64,000 nt of DNA from Colwellia sp. PAMC 20917. GTDB taxonomy: Bacteria > Pseudomonadota > Gammaproteobacteria > Enterobacterales > Alteromonadaceae. Positions 17,599-26,137 of this stretch are shown here, piece after piece. Numbering within the stretch: the stretch's first letter is position 1; every line of letters starts with the position of its first letter. The stretch is taken from contig NZ_CP014944.1 of the NCBI RefSeq assembly GCF_001767295.1, positions 2,232,001 to 2,296,000 on the forward strand, given 5' to 3'. A model generated the notes under the pieces. It was not told the DNA's origin and did not search any database. It was given only the letters and a program-made list of their open reading frames with translations. A program made the position numbers and the translations under genes.

Positions 17599-18969
17599 AT
17601 GCAAGCAAATCAATTTTTTGACCCTAAATTACTGTCTAAATATAATACCAGTGGACCTAGATATACCTCTTATCCAACGGCATTAGAATTTCATAATGAA
17701 TTTTCTCAACAAGATTTCATTCAAGCAGTGAAAGATTCACCCAACCGTGAATTGTCCTTGTATGTACATATTCCCTTTTGCCATAGCCTTTGCTACTACT
17801 GTGGCTGTAATAAAGTTATTACCCGCCACCGTAACAAAGCCGATACCTATTTAGAATTTTTGGCGGAAGAAATTAGTTCACGAGCTGAATTTTTTACTGA
17901 CTACACCGTTAAACAACTCCATTGGGGTGGCGGCACACCCAGCTTTTTAACCCATACCCAAATCACAAAATTAGTCTCTTTATTAAAAGAAAAATTCACT
18001 TTTGCTGAACATGTAGAAATGAGTATAGAAATTGATCCGCGTGAAATTGAAATGAACCTTGCTGAACACCTCTTTGATTTAGGTTTTAATCGTCTAAGTA
18101 TTGGCGTACAAGACATTGACAAAAAAGTACAAGAAACAATTAATCGTGTGCAATCAACCGAATTTATTAGCGACTTTATTGCCCATGCAAAGGCAGTGGG
18201 CTTCAAATCAATTAATATCGACTTGATCTATGGTTTGCCTCACCAGACGATAGAAACCTTTACAAAAACGCTTAACAAAGCTCATGAGATGGATGTCGAC
18301 CGTATTTCATTGTTTAGCTATGCACATATTCCAAACCGATTTGCTGCCCAACGTAAATTACGTGACGAATGGTTACCCAGCGTGCAAGAAAAATTTGCCT
18401 TAATGAAACTTGCCATCGAAAAGCTTTGTGACTTTGGCTACGATTTCATTGGTATGGATCACTTTGCTAAACCTAATGACGAACTTGCTATTGCACAAAA
18501 AGAGGGCTCCCTGCACCGTAATTTCCAAGGTTATACCACTAAGGGTGGTTGTGACTTATTAGGATTAGGTGTTTCTTCTATTAGTAATATCGGTACTTCT
18601 TTCAGTCAAAATATTAAAGAATTGCAAGCCTATTATAAAGCGATAGATACTAGAAAAAACGCGCAAGTGAAAGGGGTTAGTTTATTAACAGATGACGTGA
18701 TCCGTGGCGAAGTTATTCGTGAATTAATGTGTAATTTATATATTGATAAACAACAGATCAGTAAAAAGTACGACATTGATTTTGAAGAATATTTTGCTGA
18801 AGATTTACCTCTACTGAAAACATTTATCAGTGATGGTTTGGTTGAAAATACGGCTGATTTTATTAAAGTAGATCAGAAAGCACGCTTGTTGATTCGTAAT
18901 ATTTGTATGAGTTTTGATGCTTATATGAAACAGCACGTTAACCAACAGCGCTTCTCGCGGGTAATTTAA
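17599..18969 (+). CDS. hemN: Oxygen-independent coproporphyrinogen III oxidase
   Basis: Radical SAM enzyme that converts coproporphyrinogen III to protoporphyrinogen IX without oxygen, needed for haem synthesis at low oxygen. 456 residues, with the cluster motif CHSLCYYC (Cys 61, 65, 68), the following CGCNKV typical of true HemN, GGGTPSFL, and the HemN_C domain at the end. It starts MQANQFFDPKLLSKYNTSGPRYTSYPT as in the family. It follows yihI-DUF2489 after a 150-base gap with a possible FNR site and shares a bidirectional terminator with the DUF1285 gene. Confidence 0.96.
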   Translation: MQANQFFDPKLLSKYNTSGPRYTSYPTALEFHNEFSQQDFIQAVKDSPNRELSLYVHIPFCHSLCYYCGCNKVITRHRNKADTYLEFLAEEISSRAEFFTDYTVKQLHWGGGTPSFLTHTQITKLVSLLKEKFTFAEHVEMSIEIDPREIEMNLAEHLFDLGFNRLSIGVQDIDKKVQETINRVQSTEFISDFIAHAKAVGFKSINIDLIYGLPHQTIETFTKTLNKAHEMDVDRISLFSYAHIPNRFAAQRKLRDEWLPSVQEKFALMKLAIEKLCDFGYDFIGMDHFAKPNDELAIAQKEGSLHRNFQGYTTKGGCDLLGLGVSSISNIGTSFSQNIKELQAYYKAIDTRKNAQVKGVSLLTDDVIRGEVIRELMCNLYIDKQQISKKYDIDFEEYFAEDLPLLKTFISDGLVENTADFIKVDQKARLLIRNICMSFDAYMKQHVNQQRFSRVI

Positions 18970-18976
18970 GCAAAAG

Positions 18977-19015
18977 TCTCACCTTTATAAACAATAAGTA
19001 ATTATAAAGGTGAGA
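18977..19015. terminator. Bidirectional terminator between hemN and DUF1285
   Basis: TCTCACCTTTATAA and TTATAAAGGTGAGA are perfect 14-base arms with an 11-base loop, placed between two convergent genes and ending three bases before the DUF1285 stop codon. Confidence 0.88.
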
Positions 19016-19018
19016 AAT

Positions 19019-19576
19019 TTAATCAATTTTTCCTAAACTAAACTTGTGGTCAGCACTTGAAAAAATTAATTCAATGCCTTTTTCTGTAACCTCTTCTTGT
19101 GCTAAATCGGCCCATTGGTAATAAACATTACGGTGAACTTTTGCCAATAAATTACGACGCACTAATACATATAATTCGCCGTTAGCATTCATCGTTAACG
19201 GATGAGTTTCATCAAGCACGAATTCGTCATCTACATTGGTACTAACCGTCATTATTGATTTGTTATCATCTTGCCAAGCCCATTGTGTTAATACAAAAGG
19301 AGCGTCTTCAACAATAATCTTAACTTTTTCAGCGGGGGTCACTAAAAAGTACTCGTCGCGATCACCTGTGACTTCTCTTAATAAAACCGAAGCAAAAAGT
19401 TTAACTAACGATAACCGTTTAAATATTGTGCCGCCATAAAACCAGTCGCCATTACCTTTGACCTGTAGATCAATTTCGCCACAATACGGTGGGTTCCATG
19501 ATTCTATCGGCGGTAATTTTTTAGTATTACCTGGTGTTAACTTATTTAATTGTTCAGAAATTTTGTCTAGAGACAT
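19019..19576 (-). CDS. DUF1285 domain protein
   Basis: 185 residues, with PPIESWNPPYCGEIDLQVKGNG and WFYGGTIFKRLSLVKLFASVL, clear signatures of the DUF1285 family, which has a known fold but no proven function. No signal peptide is seen, so it is cytosolic. It is convergent with hemN and ends beside a shared terminator. It is a core gene, not part of the neighbouring island. Confidence 0.88.
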   Translation of the reverse strand: MSLDKISEQLNKLTPGNTKKLPPIESWNPPYCGEIDLQVKGNGDWFYGGTIFKRLSLVKLFASVLLREVTGDRDEYFLVTPAEKVKIIVEDAPFVLTQWAWQDDNKSIMTVSTNVDDEFVLDETHPLTMNANGELYVLVRRNLLAKVHRNVYYQWADLAQEEVTEKGIELIFSSADHKFSLGKID

Positions 19577-19740
19577 TTATACCGCCAAATTATCCGCTGG
19601 ATAGTAATTTTAAGACCTAAGGTAAAAATACAGTATGAGGAGACATTAGTAAAACGGCATCTAAAATTAACTTAATAATTAGCAAAAAATACAGTTAAGC
19701 AAAATGATGCGCATAAAACGCTTAAAAGCAAAAATTTTCC

Positions 19741-19770
19741 TTGTCAATCTGCTTAAAAATACAATATACT
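19741..19770 (+). promoter_or_regulatory. Promoter of tRNA-His
   Basis: TTGTCA (19741-19746), an 18-base spacer and TATACT (19765-19770), followed by a GC-rich discriminator (CTTCGCGCC) typical of growth-rate-controlled stable RNA promoters. The tRNA starts 40 bases downstream. The remaining bases back to 19577 hold no gene. Confidence 0.75.
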
Positions 19771-19809
19771 CTTCGCGCCTTATCACTGGGCGCTTCAAGT
19801 AATATCAGT

Positions 19810-19886
19810 GGTGGCTATAGCTCAGTTGGTAGAGCCCCGGATTGTGATTCCGGTTGTCGAGGGTTCAAGTCCCTTTAGCCACCCCA
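19810..19886 (+). tRNA. tRNA-His (anticodon GTG)
   Basis: Complete cloverleaf. G-1 at 19810 pairs with C at 19883 (histidine identity). The acceptor stem is GTGGCTA/TAGCCAC, the D arm AGCTCAGTTGGTAGAGC, the anticodon GTG at 19844-19846 in a CCGGA/TCCGG stem, and the T arm GAGGGTTCAAGTCCCTT; CCA is encoded (19884-19886). The 3' half is the attachment site of the island that follows. Confidence 0.97.
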
Positions 19887-19950
19887 TTCTTTCCTTAGTA
19901 AATTCAGCAAGTTAAAACATTATAATAGCTATATCATTTCTATTTCATTA

Positions 19951-20066
19951 AGTGCTCCTGTCCATATTCTGTGAGTATTTGAAGCTAATTAGGTCTAATT
20001 ACTTACACAACTATCCAACTTCCAGCTCATATCCTCAACATCGACCGGAACTGATTAACTTTGCCT
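19951..20066 (+). repeat. Island left-end repeat, copy 1
   Basis: Starts AGTGCTCCTGT and ends CTGATTAACTTTGCCT; roughly 80-85% identical by eye to 27486-27600. Each copy lies shortly after a tRNA-His 3' end, as expected of the attachment-proximal end of related elements. The whole stretch 19887-20395 has no convincing gene. Confidence 0.8.
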
Positions 20067-20395
20067 GTTTAAGGAATTTACTGTCTATTTCCTGTGCTAT
20101 TTACTGAAAATTGAAAATATCGTTTCTAACTAAGACGTCTCGAAAGTGCGCATTGCTGACTTTAGTGATAAATATTTTGCAATATATTTTCTAATGAATA
20201 ATCCACGCCATTTACTTTAACGTGTCCATAATGTGTTATGCATTTCTTATCATACAGAATTAACTATTACTTAATAAAGGCAATAATCTTTAGTTTCTAA
20301 AAATGTTTCAATTCCATATATATTTGTGTATATTCCTTCCTGAATTACCTTAGTATTTAATTTGCTAAGTTTTTAGTTAATGTGAAAGGATTCAT

Positions 20396-20536
20396 ATGAA
20401 AGAACAACTCAACCTATTATTACAAAAATATGCAGGGTTATTATCTGCTATACCCCCATGTGATATTCGAAACTCTTTTGAAAATCCTGTCCAAAAAACT
20501 AAACACCTAAGTAGCTTTAATATTTTCTTAACCTGA
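20396..20536 (+). CDS. Possible 46-aa protein or truncated gene start
   Basis: ATG 20396 has AAAGGA five to six bases upstream and opens a 46-codon frame beginning MKEQLNLLLQKYAGLLSAIP and ending in TGA at 20536. The good ribosome site suggests a translated start, but the short frame ending in low-complexity sequence suggests the remains of a longer gene. No family is recognised. The 208 bases between it and the BIG2 gene hold nothing clear. Confidence 0.4.
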   Translation: MKEQLNLLLQKYAGLLSAIPPCDIRNSFENPVQKTKHLSSFNIFLT

Positions 20537-20744
20537 TATATTCCTAAATAATCTCTTATAAATGGTCAGAACTCTGATTGTATTGGGATTGCTGGTTATT
20601 ATCAAAATGGACTGAGATAACACTTAATTTACATATTGATTTATTCAGAAAAAAAGTTAGCAATATACCCCTGTGTAAGAAAATGGAATCGATGTTCACG
20701 TAAACATGGACATTAAAATAAAAATAAAAAATGGAGTTTAAATA

Positions 20745-23273
20745 ATGAAAATAATAAATATTTTCTTCTTTTCTTTTGTTCTACTGTTAACCGGTTGTGG
20801 TGGTAGTGGTGATAAAGTATCCCTAAGTAAACTTGAAATCAGTACTAATACCCAATTACTCGATTATCAAGAGACAACCCAACTCAGTGTACTAGCTATT
20901 AACTCAGATGATAGCTTGGAAAGCCTTATTTCAGGTGTAACTTTTTCATCGACTAATAATGATATTTTATCTATTTCAAATACTGGCTTAATAACCGCTA
21001 TATCGGAAGGCGAAGCATCAGTCACTGCCAGCTATCAAGGTAAAGAAAGCTCTATTTCTATCGATGTTACCTATTCAATAATCAATAGTGAAATTAGAAT
21101 AGATCCAGAACCTGATAATATGATTGAGGGTACTAATTACCAATCCAATTTATGGGTAATAAAAACTGATGGTCTTTCATACTTAATAAATGAGGATGTC
21201 TTATGGTTAAGTAGTGATGAGACGTTAGCAGAAATTTCTAGTGAAGGTTTACTGGCGTTGCTTAACTCTGGTGATGTATATATTGAAGCTACCTTTGGTG
21301 ATATAAATATTCAGCGCCTTGTTAGTATTCAAGCAAAGGAAATAAGCGAGATTGCTATTGAACTTTCACCAGCACAAGTTGCTTTAGGTTACCAATCAAA
21401 TGCCATAGTAACTGTCATATATAATAATGGTAGCTCTGAGAATTTAACTACAAGTGCAACACTTTCTAGTGGTGACTCATCTGTAGCGACTATCAATGAA
21501 GATGGAGTTGTTTCTTCATTGGCTGTTGGTGTAACAGTTTTAAATGCCGAATTTAGTGGTTTTACTAGTAGTGTAAATTTTGAAGTAACCGATGCCGTTA
21601 TAACTCAGTTATTATTTAATATTGTACAAAATTCTATGCCTGTTGGTATGACTCCTTTATATGTTGTTAAACAACAATTTTCAGATGGTTCATTAATTGA
21701 TATTACTCTTGAGCATCAGATTTATACTTTATCTTCGGAAGATTTAAATTTTGCTTCTATTGATAATTATGTAATTACGACTGTTAGTCCCGGAAGTGTA
21801 AACTTGACAGTAACTGCTGGAAATCTACAAACATCAACTCTTTTAACAATATCGGAAGCCGTTGTAACAGATATTGCGCTTTCAACGAATACTTTGTCTT
21901 TAGCCTTGGGGTTATCTGGTGAAGTATCGACAACAGCTACACTCTCTTCAGGTAGTCAAATATCAATTGATCCAGTGTACTCTTCTTCCGATGAAACTGT
22001 TTTGATAGTTAATCAAACTGGTTTAATTACTGCTTCTGGAATTGGGCAAGCGATAGTAACAGCCCAATATAATAATATACAGGACACTATTACTATTGAT
22101 GTTAATCCCGCAGCTCTGGCCTCTTTAAATGTTAGTTTTGAAATACTAACTCTACCAATAGGTCGAAAAACACAGGCAAGTGCGACTGGCAATTTTACTG
22201 ATGGAACAAGCTCTAATATTACACAAGATGTTAGCTGGAGTAGCTCTACTCCTAATTTATTGTCGGTAAGTAATACTGTTAAAGGGGAGGTTACGGCTAT
22301 TATTGGTAGTAGTATCGACGTATCTTCTCCAGTTACTGTTCTTATAACTGCTTCATTAAACGGAATTGAGAATAATGCTGGGCTTGATGTGGTTTCAGCA
22401 GTTGTTGATGCCTTAAGCGTAGATGCAGGATCAAGCCTTGCATCATTAGGCAATCAATTACAGTTAACAGCTACTGCAACTTATTCAAATTTAGAAGATA
22501 TCGATGTTTCTAATGATGCTATATGGTTATCAAGTGATGAAACCGTAGCAACAGTTAGTAGTAATGGTTTGTTATCAACAATAGCAGAAGGAGTAATATC
22601 TGTTTCTGCAACTTTTGATGGATATGTTCAATCTTTTGAAGTAACTGTTGGTCCAGCAACGTTAGATTCTGTCACCATAAGCACAACTAGTTTGTCTATT
22701 TACAAAGGACGAGTAAAACAGCTTAACGCTATAGGGACCATGAGTGATGGTAGCGAAATAACAGTTACAAAACTAGGTTTTTGGAGTGTTGATAATAGCA
22801 ACTTAGCTACCGTATCAAATGATAGTGGCAGTGAAGGTGTTTTTACTGCTATTGAAGATGGAAATGTCAATATTACCTTCACTCCACATGAACAATCGTT
22901 ACCTCCGACAGGAATCTTTCAAAGTATTAAACCAATTAGCGAAATGACTAACGAATTTAGTAAATCAGTTAGTTCCTCTATGTCGGTAATAAATGGTGTT
23001 GTACAAAATGGTTCTAAAATATCATTAACTATTACAAACAATACAGGCGAAACGGTTAGTTTACTTAAGTTTAAAGTAGATGATGCCAATGGAGAGAAAG
23101 TATCAACAAGTGATGCAAGTTTACTAAGTGATGGCTCCCTCACCAGTGGCGAAAGCGTTGGTCTGACTTACACTGTTAATTACCTAGGAGCAACAAAACC
23201 AATTACGCTAACTTATGAGGTAGAAGATCCTGTAACTAACGAAACATTTAATGTTTCAAGTACAATAAACTAA
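20745..23273 (+). CDS. BIG2 (bacterial Ig-like) repeat lipoprotein
   Basis: 842-residue predicted lipoprotein: signal peptide with lipobox LLLTGCGG (Cys about 18), then about eight tandem Ig-like group 2 domains of 80-90 residues. Each ends with the pattern V.....G.I.AIS.G.A.VTA.Y.G, for example SNTGLITAISEGEASVTASY and SSNGLLSTIAEGVISVSATF. A different C-terminal domain (about 735-842) lacks that pattern. Probably exposed at the cell surface; adhesion or matrix binding is typical for such proteins but not shown. GGAG lies nine bases before the ATG. Codon use is rich in TCT/AGT Ser and ACT Thr, unlike the core genes. At 2.5 kb it is far larger than a usual integron cassette. Confidence 0.88.
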   Translation: MKIINIFFFSFVLLLTGCGGSGDKVSLSKLEISTNTQLLDYQETTQLSVLAINSDDSLESLISGVTFSSTNNDILSISNTGLITAISEGEASVTASYQGKESSISIDVTYSIINSEIRIDPEPDNMIEGTNYQSNLWVIKTDGLSYLINEDVLWLSSDETLAEISSEGLLALLNSGDVYIEATFGDINIQRLVSIQAKEISEIAIELSPAQVALGYQSNAIVTVIYNNGSSENLTTSATLSSGDSSVATINEDGVVSSLAVGVTVLNAEFSGFTSSVNFEVTDAVITQLLFNIVQNSMPVGMTPLYVVKQQFSDGSLIDITLEHQIYTLSSEDLNFASIDNYVITTVSPGSVNLTVTAGNLQTSTLLTISEAVVTDIALSTNTLSLALGLSGEVSTTATLSSGSQISIDPVYSSSDETVLIVNQTGLITASGIGQAIVTAQYNNIQDTITIDVNPAALASLNVSFEILTLPIGRKTQASATGNFTDGTSSNITQDVSWSSSTPNLLSVSNTVKGEVTAIIGSSIDVSSPVTVLITASLNGIENNAGLDVVSAVVDALSVDAGSSLASLGNQLQLTATATYSNLEDIDVSNDAIWLSSDETVATVSSNGLLSTIAEGVISVSATFDGYVQSFEVTVGPATLDSVTISTTSLSIYKGRVKQLNAIGTMSDGSEITVTKLGFWSVDNSNLATVSNDSGSEGVFTAIEDGNVNITFTPHEQSLPPTGIFQSIKPISEMTNEFSKSVSSSMSVINGVVQNGSKISLTITNNTGETVSLLKFKVDDANGEKVSTSDASLLSDGSLTSGESVGLTYTVNYLGATKPITLTYEVEDPVTNETFNVSSTIN

Positions 23274-23655
23274 CAGCCTGTAAGTTTTTGTAATTTTGTA
23301 TAGTAAAGCCTCTCTTCCTTTTAGGGAGGCTTATAACAACAATAAATATATAGCTGATTACTTTTCTATGAAATTAGATATAATCAAAACCAACAACCAA
23401 TTGTGAATAGACATTACAAATGAGATTATCTCAACAAGCCTGTCCACTGAAATCACACATCCATGAGATGATGTTTTCGAACTAAATCGATTTTTAGTCA
23501 TCGAGTTGAGATTCGCTTATAAGTTGTCGAGACAGAAAGATATTAATGATCACTTTGTGCGCAAACCGGAAATTAGCTTAAAAATTTTTCCCATATTTTT
23601 TCCATATATTTTCTAATAAATTATTCGAGTCATATTACTGAAAGGTAACTATAAG

Positions 23656-23771
23656 AATATTTTATATGTCGCCACTTATTCAAATTAATATTTTTAGAAA
23701 TAAGTACTTAAACTGTAGGTTTGTGCTTGTTTTTATTGGTTTTTGTGGTAACTTTAGCGACATATAATATT
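23656..23771. repeat. Long inverted repeat in the gene-free stretch
   Basis: AATATTTTATATGTCGC (23656-23672) and GCGACATATAATATT (23757-23771) pair except for two extra bases, with 84 bases between. It lies in the 713-base stretch 23274-23986 that has no credible gene (only a 33-codon frame from ATG 23667, without a ribosome site). It could be a small MITE-like insertion or a worn cassette end. Just after the BIG2 stop, CCTCTCTTCCTTTTAGGGAGGC (23311-23332) could be a weak terminator. Confidence 0.4.
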
Positions 23772-23986
23772 TTGTACTTTTGGTTACACAGTTTTCGCCT
23801 AAATGGATTTAGTGCACATAGCTCAACTCCCTCTAGGTTTTATAAATTCTGCTTATGTTTTCGCTAAGTCAGTTTTGTATAAACGGCTCAAATTCACGGT
23901 TAGCAGTAAAGTGGCGATAAGGTTTTAATTTTACTCACTCCACACTATCAGCTTTAACACTTTTGACCATTTCAGTGTTTTCCATT

Positions 23987-24085
23987 ACGCAACATATCAA
24001 GTCAATTAAACGAGACATAGCAGTTGGCTAGTTTCGCTACACATTTTAGCCAACTATCACTTAGTCGCTTAATGTGGCGTTAGGT
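23987..24085 (+). repeat. attC site 1 of integron cassette array
   Basis: The right core GTTAGGT (24079-24085) matches GTTRRRY exactly. The left core ACGCAAC (23987-23993) differs from RYYYAAC in one base. The centre has perfect arms TAGTTGGCTA/TAGCCAACTA, and GCTTAATGTGGCGTTAGG resembles the usual attC 3' half. 99 bases long, marking the upstream edge of the DUF4282 cassette. (attC1 arms: AGTTGGCTA 24022-24030.). Confidence 0.75.
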
Positions 24086-24155
24086 TTTTAACAACTCCGC
24101 TAGCCTAGCGTATATTTATATCGGAGTTATTTATAATAATAAAAAGGATTTACCC

Positions 24156-24404
24156 ATGAAAGATGTGTTTTTTTTCGACTCAATGTTAACCCCTAAAATC
24201 ATTACTTTTGTTTACTGGCTTATGCTTTTAGGCTCTTTAGTTTCAGGTTTAGGAACAATGTTCACTCAATATGGCGGCGGTGTTTTAGCTGGTTTAGGTA
24301 TAATTGTTGGGGGCGCTATTGGTTCAAGAATTTGGTGTGAGCTACTGATTGTTTTATTCAAAATTCATGAAAACTTGCAAAAAATAGCTAACAAATCAGA
24401 ATAA
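24156..24404 (+). CDS. DUF4282 small membrane protein (cassette gene)
   Basis: 82 residues with the DUF4282 pattern: FFDSMLTPKIITFVYWL at the start, a glycine-rich second span, and GSRIWCELLIVLFKIHENL near the end. Two membrane spans are likely. AAGGA lies eight bases before the ATG. The gene sits alone between attC1 and attC2, in the layout of a one-gene integron cassette. Function of the family is unknown; a homologous chromosomal gene may exist elsewhere. Confidence 0.85.
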   Translation: MKDVFFFDSMLTPKIITFVYWLMLLGSLVSGLGTMFTQYGGGVLAGLGIIVGGAIGSRIWCELLIVLFKIHENLQKIANKSE

Positions 24405-24406
24405 AA

Positions 24407-24507
24407 GCCTACAAGTCATTCAAGCAGGACTTTTAACAGTTGGTTAGGTTCCGCTTCACCTCACATTTTAACCAATAATTAAAAGCCTCTTAATGGGGCG
24501 GTTGTGC
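24407..24507 (+). repeat. attC site 2
   Basis: Follows the DUF4282 stop by two bases. Left core GCCTACA (24407-24413, one shift from GCCTAAC), then TCATTCAAGCAGGAC. Central arms are TTGGTTA/TAACCAA, with outer arms GGACTTTTAA/TTAAAAGCC. CTTAATGGGGCG follows, then right core GTTGTGC (24501-24507, six of seven). Length 101 bases. Confidence 0.8.
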
Positions 24508-24562
24508 TTTGCCGATAGAATACTTAACCTGCTTACGAATATTAACCTGATAAAGGCACTAC

Positions 24563-25171
24563 ATGCTTAGAGTTATAACGATTGAGAAAGGTCAAAATGC
24601 CGATGTATCAGGCATTTTAACAGGTGATCTTTTATTAAAATATGATGGTATTACTACAAATAATAAAGATGATTTACTTGAGCTAATTTCCAGAGCAAAT
24701 GAACGTATCTTAACAAAAAAGATAACGGTTGAAATTAATAGGGAAGATATATTAATTGTTATGAAGGTACGCTCAGGTAAGTTAGGACTAACGCTTAAAC
24801 CTGAGAATGTCGAAATTAACCAGCAAGTTAATGGTAACGATTCTCTAGATAAAGCAAATTCAACTATTAGACTAGCAAATCAAAGAGTTTCAGAGTTGAA
24901 ACATCAGATAAAAGAGAGGGATATGAATATCTTACACCTTCAAACTGAGAACATTAGACTTAAAGGTGAGGTGAAAGCTGATTTCTTAGGGTTCTCTGAT
25001 TTTTCTGATCATGCAATTTTTGGCGTATCTGAACTTTCTAGTTTTGATGCTATTAAGAAAAATTACAAAAAACTTTCAATGGTCTATCATCCTGACAGAG
25101 GCGGAGATCCCCATATGATGAAACTTATCAACTCTACTTTTGAACGATTAAAGTCTGATAATAGCGTATAA
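24563..25171 (+). CDS. PDZ-like, coiled-coil and J-domain protein (cassette gene)
   Basis: 202 residues. Residues 1-85 look like a PDZ fold (ITIEKGQNADVSGILTGDLL, LLKYDGITTNN). Residues about 98-140 form a coiled coil (LANQRVSELKHQIKERDMN). Residues about 150-202 form a C-terminal J domain with the HPD tripeptide in MVYHPDRGGD, the residues that stimulate Hsp70 ATPase. No signal peptide or span, so it is cytosolic. AAAGG lies seven bases before the ATG. It is the only gene between attC2 and attC3. Inference: a client-binding module that recruits DnaK. I do not know a named family with this order. Confidence 0.85.
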   Translation: MLRVITIEKGQNADVSGILTGDLLLKYDGITTNNKDDLLELISRANERILTKKITVEINREDILIVMKVRSGKLGLTLKPENVEINQQVNGNDSLDKANSTIRLANQRVSELKHQIKERDMNILHLQTENIRLKGEVKADFLGFSDFSDHAIFGVSELSSFDAIKKNYKKLSMVYHPDRGGDPHMMKLINSTFERLKSDNSV

Positions 25172-25262
25172 CAAGATACTAAGGTTGCAATAGAGAATTT
25201 GTTTAGGCTCTTACCTCGCCAATTTTAACAAACTGTATTTAGCCTCTTACGTGGCGTTGGTA
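25166..25262 (+). repeat. attC site 3
   Basis: The left core GTATAAC (25166-25172, six of seven) overlaps the stop codon of the J-domain gene. Central arms TTTGTT/AACAAA are followed by GCCTCTTACGTGGC and the right core GTTGGTA (25256-25262). The final GGCGTTGGTATGAT is almost the same as in attC4, supporting a shared origin. Confidence 0.7.
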
Positions 25263-25277
25263 TGATTAAAGGAAGTT

Positions 25278-25850
25278 ATGAGTTTATTTTACAAATTAAA
25301 ATCTAAAGCTGTAATAAACAGAAAGCATGAGGAACATTTATATGCTTTAGTCGCATCTGAAATGGCTGATGGTATTCGTAACTCCGCTCTATGGCTAAAA
25401 GCCATAGAAGCAGCTAATGGAAATAGTGAAAAACAAATTTCAGAATATATAAAGTTCAGAGTGCAATCATTAAAAGATGATATTCATATTGTTAACAGCG
25501 TCTCAGTTGAAGAACCTGTACAGTTAGAAAAGGCGTGTTGGAAAGATATTGATGATGTAGAAGATTTAGTGATGATGATAGAAGATGGTGCTTCAAAATT
25601 AGATATTTCAAATTCGTTATCAGGTAAGCCTGACAGCGAAGTCGAATTATTAATAAACCAATTTGATGCCTGTGAACAATATCCACTTCATGTTGCTGTA
25701 AAAAATAAAAGAGCCGATATAGTTGAATGGTTACTTGAATTAGGTGCGCAACAAAATAGCGTAAATGATTGGGGGAAAACCCCTATTGATATAGCTATTA
25801 AGCAAGAGAATAATGAGATAATAAAGATAATCGAGTCATATATCACTTAA
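25278..25850 (+). CDS. Ankyrin repeat protein (cassette gene)
   Basis: 190 residues. The N-terminal 120 residues are helical with no recognised domain. The C-terminal part has two ankyrin repeats (YPLHVAVKNKRADIVEWLLE, GAQQNSVNDWGKTPIDIAIK). AAAGGAAGTT precedes the ATG. No signal peptide. The stop codon overlaps attC4, the tight packing usual for cassette genes. Partner proteins are unknown; an immunity or inhibitor role, known for some ankyrin proteins, would be speculation. Confidence 0.8.
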   Translation: MSLFYKLKSKAVINRKHEEHLYALVASEMADGIRNSALWLKAIEAANGNSEKQISEYIKFRVQSLKDDIHIVNSVSVEEPVQLEKACWKDIDDVEDLVMMIEDGASKLDISNSLSGKPDSEVELLINQFDACEQYPLHVAVKNKRADIVEWLLELGAQQNSVNDWGKTPIDIAIKQENNEIIKIIESYIT

Positions 25851-25947
25851 CACATAAGCACTTCAAGCGGGATTGTACAGTTTGCTCGGTTTCGTTGAGC
25901 TACACATTTTAGCAAACAATTATCAGCTCTTTAAATGGGCGTTGGTA
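25845..25947 (+). repeat. attC site 4
   Basis: The best of the four: left core ACTTAAC (25845-25851) fits RYYYAAC perfectly, then CACTTCAAGCGGGATTGTAC. Central arms TTTGCT/AGCAAA surround a 28-base loop region, followed by AGCTCTTTAAATGGGC and right core GTTGGTA (25941-25947). Length 103 bases. Confidence 0.82.
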
Positions 25948-26074
25948 TGATACAAAAACTAATGTAAGTTCCATTCTATTAATTGGACGCTAATGTCATC
26001 AGTGTGGCATAAGTGATCGTTACGAATGTAAAAAAAAGGAGAATTAAAATTTTTATAAAACATAACGTCCAAAC

Positions 26075-26121
26075 GCCCAACATGCCCATTTAAAAGAATT
26101 GGCTAACAAATAAAGTTAACC
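26075..26121 (-). repeat. Worn attC-like site in reverse orientation
   Basis: Read on the minus strand it ends TTTTAAATGGGCATGTTGGGC, with right core GTTGGGC (perfect GTTRRRY), preceded by GTTAGCCAATT as in attC sites. The left core GGTTAAC fits six of seven. It follows the minus-strand 44-aa gene, as an attC should follow its cassette gene. Shorter and less symmetrical than sites 1-4, so uncertain. Confidence 0.4.
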
Positions 26122-26137
26122 TGCATTTTTTATTTAA

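Noticed and set aside
23890-23930. A fifth attC site ending GGCGATAAGG
   Set aside because: The 3' part looks similar (AAAGTGGCGATAAGGT), but no GTT core, left core or complementary centre was found.
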